Assembly: GCA_020630875.1 (NCBI GenBank)
Contig: JAHDIH010000009.1
Span: 62,001 to 126,000, forward strand
Direction of reading: 5' to 3'
Source of the DNA: Deltaproteobacteria bacterium
GTDB taxonomy: Bacteria; Myxococcota_A; Polyangia; Haliangiales; Haliangiaceae
DNA: 64,000 bases
Part shown: piece after piece, positions 26,174-35,633 of the stretch
Numbering within the stretch: the stretch's first letter is position 1
Layout of the letters: every line of letters starts with the position of its first letter
Program-made: the position numbers and the translations under genes
The notes under the pieces: model-generated
Databases searched by the model: none
What the model saw: only the letters and a program-made list of their open reading frames with translations
Told to the model about the DNA's origin: nothing

Positions 26174-27427
26174 ATGGCCGAAAATGTGAGATCCGTTCGC
26201 GGGATGAACGACCGACTGCCTGAGGAAATGGCGTCGTTTCAGGCTATTGCAGAGCACTGCCGGAAGGTCTTTTCTAGACGAAACTACAAAGAGCTGCAAA
26301 CGCCAGTGGTGGAGTCCACCCCCCTTTTCTCGCGTGGCATCGGGGAAGCTACCGACATCGTTGAGAAAGAAATGTATACGTTCCCTGATAGGAAGGGACG
26401 ATCGCTTACCCTGCGGCCAGAAATGACAGCGAGCTGTGCACGGGCCTACATTCAGCACGGGATATTCAAAAGTCGTCCGTTTAGCGAGTGGTTCTATATT
26501 GCCCCGATGTTCCGCTACGAGCGTATGCAGACCGGGCGGTACCGACAATTTTGGCAAGCAGGCGTCGAAGTATTTGGAGACCGAGCGCCAACCCTTGATG
26601 CAGAAGTAGCGTCTGTCCTCTACGAAGTGTTCAGCGGCCTCGGCGTAACCGACCTAACCATGTTGGTAAATTCAGTTGGAGACAAAGAAGATCGCGTCAT
26701 CTACCGAGAGAAATTGCTGCAATACTTAACGCCGTTTTCGTCGCAACTTTGTGGCGATTGCCAAAGACGCATCAATACTAATCCGTTACGCGTCCTTGAT
26801 TGCAAAGTGCCAAGTTGTAAAGAAATCGCAGCTGCAGCCCCGGCGCTTGCGGACTCACTTCGCGACGAGTCGAAACAGTACTTTCACGACACATGCAACG
26901 CACTACAAGTGGTGGGAGTTCCCTATAAGATCGACAAGCAATGCGTAAGAGGCCTAGATTATTATACAGGCCCTGTATTCGAGCTTGTTTCGACTTCGAA
27001 AGCCCTGGGCAAGCAGACGACACTTGGTGCGGGGGGAAGGTACGATGGCCTTGTGCAGCAACTAGGTGGACCGAGCACCCCCGCGGTCGGATTCGCGTTG
27101 GGAATGGAGCGAGCCATGCTGGTAAGCGACATGATTGCAGCGGAAACCGCCCCCAGTCTGTTTATTGCCACCTTAGGGACGGCGGCAAAAGTTCATGGCT
27201 TAGCTTTAGCTTCAAAGCTAGCTGATACTAACGTATCGGTCAGCGTGGAGCATCGAGACGTGAAACTTAAAGCTCAACTAAGGCGTGCAGCTAAAAATGG
27301 CTTCACCTGGGCACTTGTGCTTGGAGATAACGAAATCGAATCAGGTAAAGCGAACCTAAAAAATTTGGATACCAAGCAAGAAACCGAGATTGAGTTAGCT
27401 CGCCTTGCGGACAACCTGAACCGCTAA
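26174..27427 (+). CDS. hisS: Histidyl-tRNA synthetase
   Basis: About 417 residues. Class II motifs are LRPEMTASCARAY (motif 1 area), FRYERMQTGRYRQFWQ (motif 2) and AVGFALGMERAML (motif 3); histidine-binding VRGLDYYTGPVFE and AGGRYDGL are present, and a C-terminal anticodon-binding domain follows. The frame is open from 26129 inside the CinA-like gene, but ATG 26174 (MAENVRSVRGMNDRLPEE) gives the family N-terminus. A TGgTACAAG element lies five bases before that ATG. The 3' end overlaps a convergent gene by 33 bases. Confidence 0.95.
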   Translation: MAENVRSVRGMNDRLPEEMASFQAIAEHCRKVFSRRNYKELQTPVVESTPLFSRGIGEATDIVEKEMYTFPDRKGRSLTLRPEMTASCARAYIQHGIFKSRPFSEWFYIAPMFRYERMQTGRYRQFWQAGVEVFGDRAPTLDAEVASVLYEVFSGLGVTDLTMLVNSVGDKEDRVIYREKLLQYLTPFSSQLCGDCQRRINTNPLRVLDCKVPSCKEIAAAAPALADSLRDESKQYFHDTCNALQVVGVPYKIDKQCVRGLDYYTGPVFELVSTSKALGKQTTLGAGGRYDGLVQQLGGPSTPAVGFALGMERAMLVSDMIAAETAPSLFIATLGTAAKVHGLALASKLADTNVSVSVEHRDVKLKAQLRRAAKNGFTWALVLGDNEIESGKANLKNLDTKQETEIELARLADNLNR

Positions 27428-28576
27428 CAACACAACCCCAAACAGACAAGCGAAAAGTGGAAGTCTATTTGACGACTTGCTTGCGATGCTCGGAGTTGCC
27501 TGTGCAGCAGGAGCTCCGACCAAACGACCGCTTAGCGGAGGACTGCTCCACGACAGCGAATCCAATACTTCGCCCTTAAGCCCTACGGCTTTGACGTGAA
27601 CCGACGGGCCATCCACAGAAACTCGCAGGAAATGATTCTTGCGATGAAAGACTTCGATAACGTCTCGATCGATCTTCTTGGCTGACTTACGTCTAGGGTA
27701 AAGTGGCGCACCACCACCGCCAGAAACAAAATACCGAACCCCGCCCTTTTCCCCTCGCATGTAAGCATGGTCGTGCCCTGAAAACACGGCATCAACTTGG
27801 TAACGACGGAACAGCGCCTCCCAGCGATTTCTCGTTCCGCGATGACCACCATGAAGCGATATCGAGTACAACGGATGATGAACCGTTACGAACACGTGCT
27901 CGACGGAAGTTCGCTTCGCTGCCTCCAGAGTCTCCTGTAGCCAAATGGTCTGTCTGCCCATTTCTGGGTCTCGCATGTTGCTGTCCAGCACCACAAGAAG
28001 CGTTTTTCCAGCTAGGTAGCTGTAGTAACGCTCACTGCCGCTACTATCTTTTGGCAAGGCAAAGTAGCGCTCAAACTCCTTGGCATGCCTCCCTTTTCTG
28101 TCGTGATTCCCCACCGAAGGAAAGAATACGGCACGCGAGAGTAACTCTTTCTCTATTTCAAAGAACTTTCGCCACTGACGATGCACTCTCCCATGCTCCA
28201 CGTAATCACCTGTGCCCAAAATGAAGTGCATGGACTCCCCTGCTAGCGATCTGATTACTTTTCGATGAACTCCAGGACGCGAGCGCGAATCCCCAAACAC
28301 TAAGAACTCCAAAGGGCCAGAGCGAGGAATGCCGCGACCTACACCGGATGCCATATGCCCATCGCAATTCACGTGGTAATCAAATTGGGACGCGGTTGCC
28401 GCAGATACTTCGTGAACTCCATCATCATCAGGAAGCGAGAGCGACAGCGCGTTGCCCAACACCACAGCGCACGACTTCCTTGACTCAAACAAGAGTGTCG
28501 TTTCTCCCGGACGCTCCGATTGCAATATGGGTGACTTTCGAATCGTCGAATAAGCAAGGGGAGACAAAACCAGCAA
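27395..28576 (-). CDS. Exported metallophosphoesterase with C-terminal membrane anchor
   Basis: 393 residues. A calcineurin-like domain covers ~95-300: FGDSRSRPGVH, LGTGDYVEHG, VGNHDRKGRH, VTVHHPLYS, SGHDHAYMRGEKG. The C-terminus has one hydrophobic helix and a basic tail (LPLFACLFGVVLLAVQVVRKAS). The annotated TTG at 28576 gives a short hydrophobic start; the open frame upstream (RFIVAFLLVLSPLAYS) would make a better signal peptide but offers only ATA or ATT as start codon. It begins 8 bases after the PrkA stop, so it is the last gene of that operon. Purple-acid-phosphatase-like in layout; substrate unknown. Confidence 0.75.
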   Translation of the reverse strand: MLVLSPLAYSTIRKSPILQSERPGETTLLFESRKSCAVVLGNALSLSLPDDDGVHEVSAATASQFDYHVNCDGHMASGVGRGIPRSGPLEFLVFGDSRSRPGVHRKVIRSLAGESMHFILGTGDYVEHGRVHRQWRKFFEIEKELLSRAVFFPSVGNHDRKGRHAKEFERYFALPKDSSGSERYYSYLAGKTLLVVLDSNMRDPEMGRQTIWLQETLEAAKRTSVEHVFVTVHHPLYSISLHGGHRGTRNRWEALFRRYQVDAVFSGHDHAYMRGEKGGVRYFVSGGGGAPLYPRRKSAKKIDRDVIEVFHRKNHFLRVSVDGPSVHVKAVGLKGEVLDSLSWSSPPLSGRLVGAPAAQATPSIASKSSNRLPLFACLFGVVLLAVQVVRKAS

Positions 28577-28584
28577 GAAAGCAA

Positions 28585-30744
28585 CTATGAAGCGAGGAGA
28601 CGTTTGTACCTCCCCAGCAATAAGCTCGCCGTTTCTTTGACCGACTCATCACTGTAGCCAAACTGCTTTATCAATCGCTCAATAGCAGCTGCCGCATCGG
28701 CATCGGCAGCGCCGTCTAGATGTTTCAAGACAGCTTCCACACCATCTTTAACTGGAATACGTTGCTTCAGGTAGTACGCGTGCCTAATCTTCTCAAAATG
28801 CTTGGGGAAGATTACCGGATACAGAGGCTTCTCATTTGGATTATCAAGCGACCAAGCGCCAATGCGAGATATCAACGCATGACGAAACTCCTCCACGGCC
28901 TCTCCAGCTTCAAGAGTCTCCTCTACGCCTCGCATCATCCCCTCATCAGCATGCTCGAAGTCACCGGTGCGAGGATTGCGGATTCGCTCTTTCTTGGTCC
29001 AGTGGATTACATGCAAAATGTAGTTATCGAACAGCCTGTCGTACTCTCCGGCATCAACGAAACCAAGAGCTTCACAAAACTCTGAATCCGCAGCGTCAAG
29101 CCACACTTCTTTCACCACCTCAATCAGAGCCGCGAAGTCACTGTAGCCACTGTCTGGTTCTAAACTTAAGAAGTCGTACACAGACCGCTTCTCACAAAGG
29201 TTGCTAATCTCTTCCAAGATTGCAGCCGGTGAGACAAAGCCTGCATTTTTGCCGGCGGCATCATAAATAACTTGCATCATTGCGCGCGGAGAAGCGCCGA
29301 GCACGCCTTCGTAGTCTGGTCGCGCTTGATGCTCGCTCTTCAATTGAGGAAGCGAAGCTGTTACCATCTTACCTTCAGCAGCGGATAGTCCCGGAGGCGG
29401 CCCTTCCTTCGCAAACAACCTAGCCTTCTCAAGCGGACTAAGATTCGCCACAATCTCCCTTAGCTCAGCCGGATAAGCGGAAGGATCTGGCTTCCTCAGC
29501 CTTGAAAGTACCGCCCAAAGGGACGCTACCAGAGCGCAGTGAGGGGCAAGATGTTTGCCAGCTGCGGCTTCCTTAAGTTTCGCGCGGTAAAGTTTCTCTT
29601 CCTCACGGTAGTTGAGAAGGTAAGGAAGCCGGACGAGCTCAATCCTACCTCGAAACGATTGAAAATCTGGGACCTGTTTGAAAGCATGCAAATGCACTTC
29701 GTTGGTGGTTGCCATAAAAACCAGGTCCAAAAACAACGTAGCCGACCCCATGGATACGCTGGCTTTTTCAACGGTGGTCAACAGGTACTTATACGCCTCC
29801 AGTGGCCTCTTCAACAGATCTGAGTATTCTATCAGCCCCCGATTTCCGTCTACTAAAGCGCCACCGTACTCATGCAGCGAAAGGTATTGCAGGGAACTTG
29901 GAAGCGCTTGCGTTGACCGGTCCATTGTGACTTGCCTCTCGCTCGCATCGACTGAAAGCTGCGGCTCAACGGTCACATCACTGTGTCGGTAACGGTGGTC
30001 AATGTAAAACCGTTCTACTTGCACGTGATTCAATACCGCAAGGTAGTCCCCCTTGTAGCTTCTAAGAAGCGCATCGTAAATCTTAAAATTTTTCTGAGAA
30101 AGCCTGCCATATTTCAGGTAGTCAGGTACTTCAGCGGATTTACCGTAGGCCCACTTGTCGAGCAACTTCCGGCGCGCAGCGACTGGAATAAATAACAGCG
30201 GGTGATCGCGAAACTCATCGAAAAGTTTAGCTTGAATAAGCTCTGGAGGAAGGTGGGCATGAGAACCTTCAACTGGGGCATCACCTTCAAAGCCGATACC
30301 TTTCCTGCTGTTGCGATCGGTAGGAAACACCCAACTAATCCCATACATCGCGCCAACGTCAGATTTAGAGTATTCATGCAACCCGCGACCAATCGTTCGA
30401 ACGAATGTTGATTTTGCCGAACCATTGGGGCCATGAAGAACGATGAGTTTATTGACCGCACCTTCACGTACAAAGTTGTCGAGAATCTGAAACACCCTAG
30501 CCTGTGCTTCCTGCTGCCCGACTAAAGGCACTCCACCGTCCCACTTGGCATCGAAAAGACGGTAACGCCCGTCGCTATCACAACCAAAATGAGCAAGTGC
30601 GTCCCTGACGTATTGTGCAGCACTACGTAACTGCAACGCGGGGTTCCCTTCGACTACTTCCAAGTATTCATCGAACGAAAGCACGTCTTTGCGGTCCGTA
30701 AATTCCTGGCGAACCGCTGCCCCTAGTTCCTCGAGAACTCCCAT
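28585..30744 (-). CDS. PrkA-type AAA+/serine protein kinase
   Basis: 719 residues, longer than the usual ~640. The N-terminal AAA domain has Walker A GPNGSAKSTF after LIVLH, and the PrkA pattern continues through SFDEYLEVVEGNP, MYGISWVFPTD and HLPPELIQAKLFDEFRDHP to a helical C-terminal half (YDNPNEKPLYPVIFPKH-like at ~650). PrkA/YeaG proteins respond to stress and starvation with kinase and possibly protease activity. Here it follows a lipoprotein and RidA and precedes a phosphoesterase, a possible kinase/phosphatase pairing, and it is divergent from a Hanks kinase. Confidence 0.88.
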   Translation of the reverse strand: MGVLEELGAAVRQEFTDRKDVLSFDEYLEVVEGNPALQLRSAAQYVRDALAHFGCDSDGRYRLFDAKWDGGVPLVGQQEAQARVFQILDNFVREGAVNKLIVLHGPNGSAKSTFVRTIGRGLHEYSKSDVGAMYGISWVFPTDRNSRKGIGFEGDAPVEGSHAHLPPELIQAKLFDEFRDHPLLFIPVAARRKLLDKWAYGKSAEVPDYLKYGRLSQKNFKIYDALLRSYKGDYLAVLNHVQVERFYIDHRYRHSDVTVEPQLSVDASERQVTMDRSTQALPSSLQYLSLHEYGGALVDGNRGLIEYSDLLKRPLEAYKYLLTTVEKASVSMGSATLFLDLVFMATTNEVHLHAFKQVPDFQSFRGRIELVRLPYLLNYREEEKLYRAKLKEAAAGKHLAPHCALVASLWAVLSRLRKPDPSAYPAELREIVANLSPLEKARLFAKEGPPPGLSAAEGKMVTASLPQLKSEHQARPDYEGVLGASPRAMMQVIYDAAGKNAGFVSPAAILEEISNLCEKRSVYDFLSLEPDSGYSDFAALIEVVKEVWLDAADSEFCEALGFVDAGEYDRLFDNYILHVIHWTKKERIRNPRTGDFEHADEGMMRGVEETLEAGEAVEEFRHALISRIGAWSLDNPNEKPLYPVIFPKHFEKIRHAYYLKQRIPVKDGVEAVLKHLDGAADADAAAAIERLIKQFGYSDESVKETASLLLGRYKRLLAS

Positions 30745-30781
30745 TAGGTTCAGTGTACTACAACCTCAAATGCGATGTGGT

Positions 30782-31171
30782 TTATCTGGTCACTAAAGCA
30801 ATCGCATCGATCTCCACGATGACGTCACGCGGCAGCCGTGAAACTTCTACCGCAGCCCTAGCTGGCCGATGCCCCCCCATGGCAGCGGAGTAGACCTCGT
30901 TCATTGCAGAGAAGTCGCCAAGGTCTTTAAGGAAAACCGTAAGCTTGACCGTCGACTGCAGTGAAGATCCCGCCTCCTTTAAGACGGCTTCTAAGTTTTT
31001 TATCACCTGCTTAGTCTGACTTTTACAATCTGTTCCAACGATTTCACCAGTGGCAGGGTCCATCGCTATCTGACCGCTGCAATACACCATCCCGCCGCAA
31101 ACTACTGCTTGACTGTAAGGGCCAATCGCAGCCGGTGCGCCTTTTGTTGCGACAACCTTTAGTTCACCCAT
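30782..31171 (-). CDS. ridA: RidA-family 2-iminobutanoate/2-iminopropanoate deaminase
   Basis: 129 residues with the RidA core: GPYSQAVVCGGMVYCSGQI, KNLEAVLKEAGSSL and RPARAAVEVSRLPRDVIVEI carrying the catalytic Arg and Glu. It removes reactive enamines/imines made by PLP enzymes. Starts one base after the lipoprotein stop. Confidence 0.92.
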   Translation of the reverse strand: MGELKVVATKGAPAAIGPYSQAVVCGGMVYCSGQIAMDPATGEIVGTDCKSQTKQVIKNLEAVLKEAGSSLQSTVKLTVFLKDLGDFSAMNEVYSAAMGGHRPARAAVEVSRLPRDVIVEIDAIALVTR

Positions 31172-31172
31172 G

Positions 31173-31847
31173 TTATTTTAGTGTCACCGCAACTTCTTGG
31201 GTCTTCGGTACGCATTCGTCATCCGTACATACGGCAAAGCGTGCCTTGCAAGTAAAAGTAGCCCCAGCCTTAGCGTCCGAGAATGTAGTTTTGAAGATAC
31301 CTTTCTTTTCTCCAAATTCTTGAGCTTCACTCTTTTTTATCGTCGATTTTGCAAGCGTGGCGGAGGAGGCACTTAAAATCATTTTTGTTGGAAATTCTTG
31401 ATTGAGCTTATAAATCCCAGAAGGTTTGAGCTCTACCGTTAACGTTCCTTTACCGCCAGACTCGGTGGCGACCACTGAAACCACGTAAGAATCCTTCTGC
31501 ACCGATTTTTTGCCCGTTCTGCCTGCCTTTTTCTTAGGGGCTTCTTCTTTGGTCTCAACAGACGGAGCAATGGCCTTGGGTGCGGTGACAGCCAACTTCG
31601 GTTTTCCCACCGGAATCACCGGTACACTTTTGCTTGGCACTTTCACTTCTATTGGGGCACCAACCGGCTGAATCGTCATTACATCCTTCTCGGTCGCCAC
31701 GGCGGGCGCTTCCGCTTTGATGTCTGGTACTGTAGGTTTGCCCCCCTCCGTTGCAGGCCTTACTTCAGGAGTTTGCCCTCCCGACTTCTTTTCACAGCCG
31801 TACGAGCCCAAGGAACACAACAGTAACACTAGTTTCACCATTGCCAT
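31173..31847 (-). CDS. Lipoprotein with Pro/Thr-rich linker and small C-terminal beta domain
   Basis: About 224 residues from the ATG at 31847 (an ATG three codons upstream is possible). The signal ends LGSYGC, a clear lipobox. A low-complexity linker (Lys/Pro/Ala-rich, ~25-115) leads to a domain (~120-224) with a Cys pair in FTCKARFAVCTDDECVP, a pattern seen in periplasmic thiol-handling DsbD-like N-domains. That relation is tentative. First gene of lipoprotein - ridA - prkA - phosphoesterase. Confidence 0.68.
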   Translation of the reverse strand: MAMVKLVLLLCSLGSYGCEKKSGGQTPEVRPATEGGKPTVPDIKAEAPAVATEKDVMTIQPVGAPIEVKVPSKSVPVIPVGKPKLAVTAPKAIAPSVETKEEAPKKKAGRTGKKSVQKDSYVVSVVATESGGKGTLTVELKPSGIYKLNQEFPTKMILSASSATLAKSTIKKSEAQEFGEKKGIFKTTFSDAKAGATFTCKARFAVCTDDECVPKTQEVAVTLK

Positions 31848-31884
31848 ATTGTGCATTACACAACGATTGGGCGCAAACCGCAGT

Positions 31885-31914
31885 TTGCTGATTCATGTCA
31901 TTTTGGGGTACGAT
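31885..31914 (+). promoter_or_regulatory. Sigma-70 type promoter of the Ser/Thr kinase gene
   Basis: TTGCTG (31885-31890), 18-base spacer, TACGAT (31909-31914), then six bases to the GTG at 31921. The only case in the window with both a fair -35 and the strict leaderless spacing. Confidence 0.5.
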
Positions 31915-31920
31915 TAAAGG

Positions 31921-33054
31921 GTGTCGCATGCAGAGCAGCTTGGCCGCTATCACCTGCTAGAGCGCATAGCTTACGGCGGCATGGCGGAAATCTACCGAGC
32001 CAGGACGTTTGACCGGCTTGGGCGGCGTCATGACGTAGCCGTAAAACGAGTCTTAGCCCACCTGGCCAAAGACGATAGTTTCATCGACATGCTGGTAGAT
32101 GAAGCCAAGATTGCCATTGCGCTGAGGCACCCCAACATCGCGCAGGTCTACGAGTTCGCTCAAGCCGGCGAAGAGTACTTCCTTGCCATGGAATGGGTTG
32201 ACGGCAAAGATTTGCGCTCGATCTTAAAACTGCTGCGAGGCAAGGGAGAAACACTACCACCTGAGCACGCGGCCTACGCCATTTATGAAGTGGCAAACGC
32301 GCTCCACGCGGCGCATACCGCGACTGACAAGGACCAGAAACCCATGCGCATCGTCCACCGGGACATCTCACCTTCGAACGTATTGTGTGCTTACACTGGA
32401 GAGGTAAAGCTGTGCGACTTTGGGATTGCCAAGGCGACGTTATCTAAGGTCAACACCAAAACCGGTGTTATCAAGGGGAAGATTAAATACATGAGTCCCG
32501 AGCAAGCGTTGGGGAGAAAGCTAGATCATCGCAGCGATATATTTTCATTAGGCTCATGCTTATACGAAATGCTAACCAGTAAAACCCCGTTTCGAGGTGA
32601 TAATGAAATGGACATTTTGGTCAAGGTTCGCGACGTGACGTACGACAGCATTTCATTTTACAATCCTTCCGTCCCGGACGAACTGCAGGGCATCGCGACG
32701 CGTTGCATGCAGCGCTCTCGTTCGCGTCGTTACGCCAATGCCGCAGAGCTCGCTAATGACATCGCGGGCTTCATGAGAGAAAATTACCCAGACTACACTC
32801 GCAGTCATTTTGGGGCCTTTATGCGACACCTCTTCGCCAAAGAGATCGACCAAGAGTTACGGAGACTCGAAACTTTCGTGGTAGCGCAGTCCGCAGGAGG
32901 AAAAGCAGATCTCGGACGCAACCTCTTAGCAGATGCGCTTGAGCCAGATGCCACCTACACCCAATTCACCCCTCAACAGCAAGGTGACGAGGATGCGGGC
33001 AAGCCAGAGAACTTCCACTCAGAAGTAACGCAAATCATTCCAAACCGACGCTAG
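31921..33054 (+). CDS. Hanks-type serine/threonine protein kinase, soluble
   Basis: 377 residues. Kinase domain ~8-285: Gly-rich loop IAYGGMAEIYRA, VAVKRVL (catalytic Lys), HRDISPSNVLC (catalytic loop, the Ser form typical of myxobacterial kinases), DFGIAK, GKIKYMSPEQ, DIFSLGSCLYEML and RYANAAELANDI. No membrane helix; a ~90-residue tail rich in Gln and acidic residues ends in EVTQIIPNRR. All catalytic residues are present. GTG start by promoter spacing. It shares CTAG with the convergent gene. Confidence 0.93.
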   Translation: MSHAEQLGRYHLLERIAYGGMAEIYRARTFDRLGRRHDVAVKRVLAHLAKDDSFIDMLVDEAKIAIALRHPNIAQVYEFAQAGEEYFLAMEWVDGKDLRSILKLLRGKGETLPPEHAAYAIYEVANALHAAHTATDKDQKPMRIVHRDISPSNVLCAYTGEVKLCDFGIAKATLSKVNTKTGVIKGKIKYMSPEQALGRKLDHRSDIFSLGSCLYEMLTSKTPFRGDNEMDILVKVRDVTYDSISFYNPSVPDELQGIATRCMQRSRSRRYANAAELANDIAGFMRENYPDYTRSHFGAFMRHLFAKEIDQELRRLETFVVAQSAGGKADLGRNLLADALEPDATYTQFTPQQQGDEDAGKPENFHSEVTQIIPNRR

Positions 33055-35159
33055 TCCAAGTGAATGTCGACGGAATTTCTGTCTTCTTCTGGATCCAGGT
33101 TTATTGGATAATTCGTTTTTCTACCTGACCGAGTTTTGACACGAATCGATTGGTTGCCTGTTGGCACCTTCATAGAGAAATCACCATGTTTATCTGCCGT
33201 GCCTTTTGATTTTCCGCAAGTGAGTGTCGCCCCGGGGCTTCTACTGCCATTTTCCCAAACCGTGCCCGAGATGGAGGCCACGCGAAATAATTCAAACCGA
33301 CACTCATCGCCGTGAGTTAGCGTCTTGGATACCGGCTGAAACCCAGCAATTCGCACGTTCACTTTGATTGGCTTGGGAGTCACTGGTCCGATCTTGTACC
33401 GTCCGTAGCGATGATGGGGGTAACGTTTACCGCCGGCAGATAAGATTACATTTTCCAGAGGGAGGTCGTTGTCCCCATCGATTACCAGGCAAGAGTGAGT
33501 TACGCCTTCGACCAAAGCTAACGAGGTGACATCGTCGGTGCTCATCTGTTTGCTTCCCGCGAGAAATGCAGAATGGGAAACACGAATGGTGTGATTGCCC
33601 TGCGTCACCCCTTCAAAGCGAAAAACTCCGTCAGCGTCGGAGAAGGTCACCAGCCCGTACTCGATAAGCTCTATCTTGGCTCCTGCAATCGGTCTGTCAT
33701 TTGGCGCCGTAGCAATTCCGCGCAAAACCCGGTCCGCACGACGAAGGGGCACCGTAGTTCCCTGCCCTTTTCGCAACGTAACGGACTTTCGCTCATATCC
33801 TGGCGCGGACACAAAAACCACGACCGACTTCTGTGCGAATGGACCAATCACGCCGCTGGTTGCCCAGGTCTGCCCTTGCCCTTTTTGTACAAAAGCATTG
33901 GCAATCGCTCTTCCAGACTCATCCACCACAGTCACTTCACCGCGCCATCCACCATCGAGCACGATACGTCCCAAGTCCAGCTCGCCAGTGACGGTCACTT
34001 TCATTTTTTTCTCGATGTAGCTAGGATGAAGAATCCTAAGACGAAGCTCTCCCAGCGATTGCCCCGGAAGCTCAAAACGCCCTGCGACGTCGGTTTTGCC
34101 ATCCCAAACCGCCTCGATGGACAGCGCCTTGCTAGAAAGGCCCCAGGTGATTAGCCTCGAGCTCTGCAGACCGGCACTAATTGGTGGGATGGGGCCTTTC
34201 ATCACTCCGAGTTCAAAGGCTGAGTGAATTTTGGAAAAATACGTACTGTTTCGAATCACGGAAACTTCCGCCGCCTCTACCGGCTTGCCTTCGCCATCTA
34301 CGACGGTCCCGACCACCGTCACGCCTTGGCTAAGTATTAACTCCATTTCTATCACTCCCGACTTCGACACTTGGGCGGACGTAGTTGACGCATAGCTTTC
34401 GTGGCTGGCTACCACCCGCATTCCGGGCTCGTATCCAGTATGCAACGTTAATGTTCCTGTATCGTCTGTGATAAGCGTTCGGCTGTAGCCGCTTTCCCGC
34501 TGAATGGCAACGCTAGCGTTGGGAACAACGGCTCCTGCTCCATCCACCACCTTAACCTGAAGCGCCAGCAGCGGGCCGTCCCCCATTTGCATGATCCTGT
34601 CTTCGTAAACGTCAACTCTGGTGGGAACACTGGCGCCGTCGGTAGTAATCCAATACCCTCCTTGCGGAACTTTTTCAAAATCTGCAGAGTTACTTTCGAG
34701 TGCAAGGGACATCAGGGCTACTTCAGAATTCACTGGCGTGACCGTTGCTAACGTTCCTACTTCGCTCATGACCGTCAGATGCACCAGTCGGGTAGCCCAA
34801 ACATCAAGTCCATTGCTAGGCCAACGTTTGATGGTGGCAGAGACTTCCATTACGGAATCACCAGAAACGACAACTTCACAAGGAAATGCTTCTACGGCCA
34901 CTGAAAAGGTGCCGTCTTCACCAGACACACCAACAGAAGTTCCAACGGTGACGGACGCATCTTCTATTGGCTTACCTAACCTATCCACCACACGCCCTAC
35001 GAAGAGTTTGACTCGTTCTTTCTGCAGATCCTCAGAGACTGGTAGCGAGACACCCTCGACAGGACTTGGAACCTTTTCTCTAGCGGTGGTTACGGCAGGC
35101 TTGTGAAGTACTACGGCTGCCACCGAAATCAGTACTAACATGGCACAAATTGCTTTCAT
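33051..35159 (-). CDS. Exported multi-repeat carboxypeptidase-regulatory-like (CarboxypepD_reg) protein
   Basis: About 702 residues from the ATG at 35159, which opens a signal peptide or anchor (MKAICAMLVLISVAAVVL); a TTG extension to 35189 would overlap the divergent gene. The body is a chain of ~80-residue beta-sandwich repeats of the carboxypeptidase regulatory type: GRVVDRLGKPIEDASVTVG, VVDGAGAVVPNASVAI, GTVVDGEGKPVEAAEVSV, VVDESGRAIANAFV, ATAPNDRPIAGAKIEL, ISGTVWENGSRSPGATLTC. Likely a cell-surface or periplasmic structural or binding protein. Confidence 0.82.
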   Translation of the reverse strand: MKAICAMLVLISVAAVVLHKPAVTTAREKVPSPVEGVSLPVSEDLQKERVKLFVGRVVDRLGKPIEDASVTVGTSVGVSGEDGTFSVAVEAFPCEVVVSGDSVMEVSATIKRWPSNGLDVWATRLVHLTVMSEVGTLATVTPVNSEVALMSLALESNSADFEKVPQGGYWITTDGASVPTRVDVYEDRIMQMGDGPLLALQVKVVDGAGAVVPNASVAIQRESGYSRTLITDDTGTLTLHTGYEPGMRVVASHESYASTTSAQVSKSGVIEMELILSQGVTVVGTVVDGEGKPVEAAEVSVIRNSTYFSKIHSAFELGVMKGPIPPISAGLQSSRLITWGLSSKALSIEAVWDGKTDVAGRFELPGQSLGELRLRILHPSYIEKKMKVTVTGELDLGRIVLDGGWRGEVTVVDESGRAIANAFVQKGQGQTWATSGVIGPFAQKSVVVFVSAPGYERKSVTLRKGQGTTVPLRRADRVLRGIATAPNDRPIAGAKIELIEYGLVTFSDADGVFRFEGVTQGNHTIRVSHSAFLAGSKQMSTDDVTSLALVEGVTHSCLVIDGDNDLPLENVILSAGGKRYPHHRYGRYKIGPVTPKPIKVNVRIAGFQPVSKTLTHGDECRFELFRVASISGTVWENGSRSPGATLTCGKSKGTADKHGDFSMKVPTGNQSIRVKTRSGRKTNYPINLDPEEDRNSVDIHLD

Positions 35160-35228
35160 TTCGCGTTCAACGGCGAAATAGTGCCGCAATCATCGCGGAC
35201 AAGCCAGCAGTTTGATAGATTATCATTG

Positions 35229-35633
35229 ATGGCACTATTCGACACAGGCATTCACAGCAACCAAGTCGCAACGGCTGTAATGACCGAAGTGGCAATTATC
35301 GACCTTGGATACGTAGCCGAAACGTGCCGCCGAACGATCGAAAACACGCCGCATGCTTGGGAAGTCGAAAACATCACCATCACCATCACCGCGGATGCAA
35401 GCGATAACTCCATCATGCGACTTGAGTCTGTGATCGGGACACTCAACGACAGCACCAACAACGCTCAGTACTTCCGAGCCCTTCTGGAAAAAAACTACCG
35501 CGGTCTTGGCAGTTGCGCTTACTCTCTTGTCGGAAATGATGTCGTGCTAATCACAGAACGTCCCACCATCGACCTGGACCAGAGCGAAGTCTCAAACATG
35601 ATTACGCAGATGATCTTAGCGGCCAAAGCCTAG
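35229..35633 (+). CDS. Hypothetical protein, possible YbjN / type III chaperone-like fold
   Basis: About 134 residues from the ATG at 35229, preferred over 35181 because TAGATT ends seven bases before it. The pattern of the C-terminal half (CAYSLVGNDVVLITERPTIDLDQSEVSNMI) recalls YbjN and secretion-chaperone folds; the match is only in pattern. The stop forms CTAG with the restored frame of the convergent LRR lipoprotein. Confidence 0.6.
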   Translation: MALFDTGIHSNQVATAVMTEVAIIDLGYVAETCRRTIENTPHAWEVENITITITADASDNSIMRLESVIGTLNDSTNNAQYFRALLEKNYRGLGSCAYSLVGNDVVLITERPTIDLDQSEVSNMITQMILAAKA

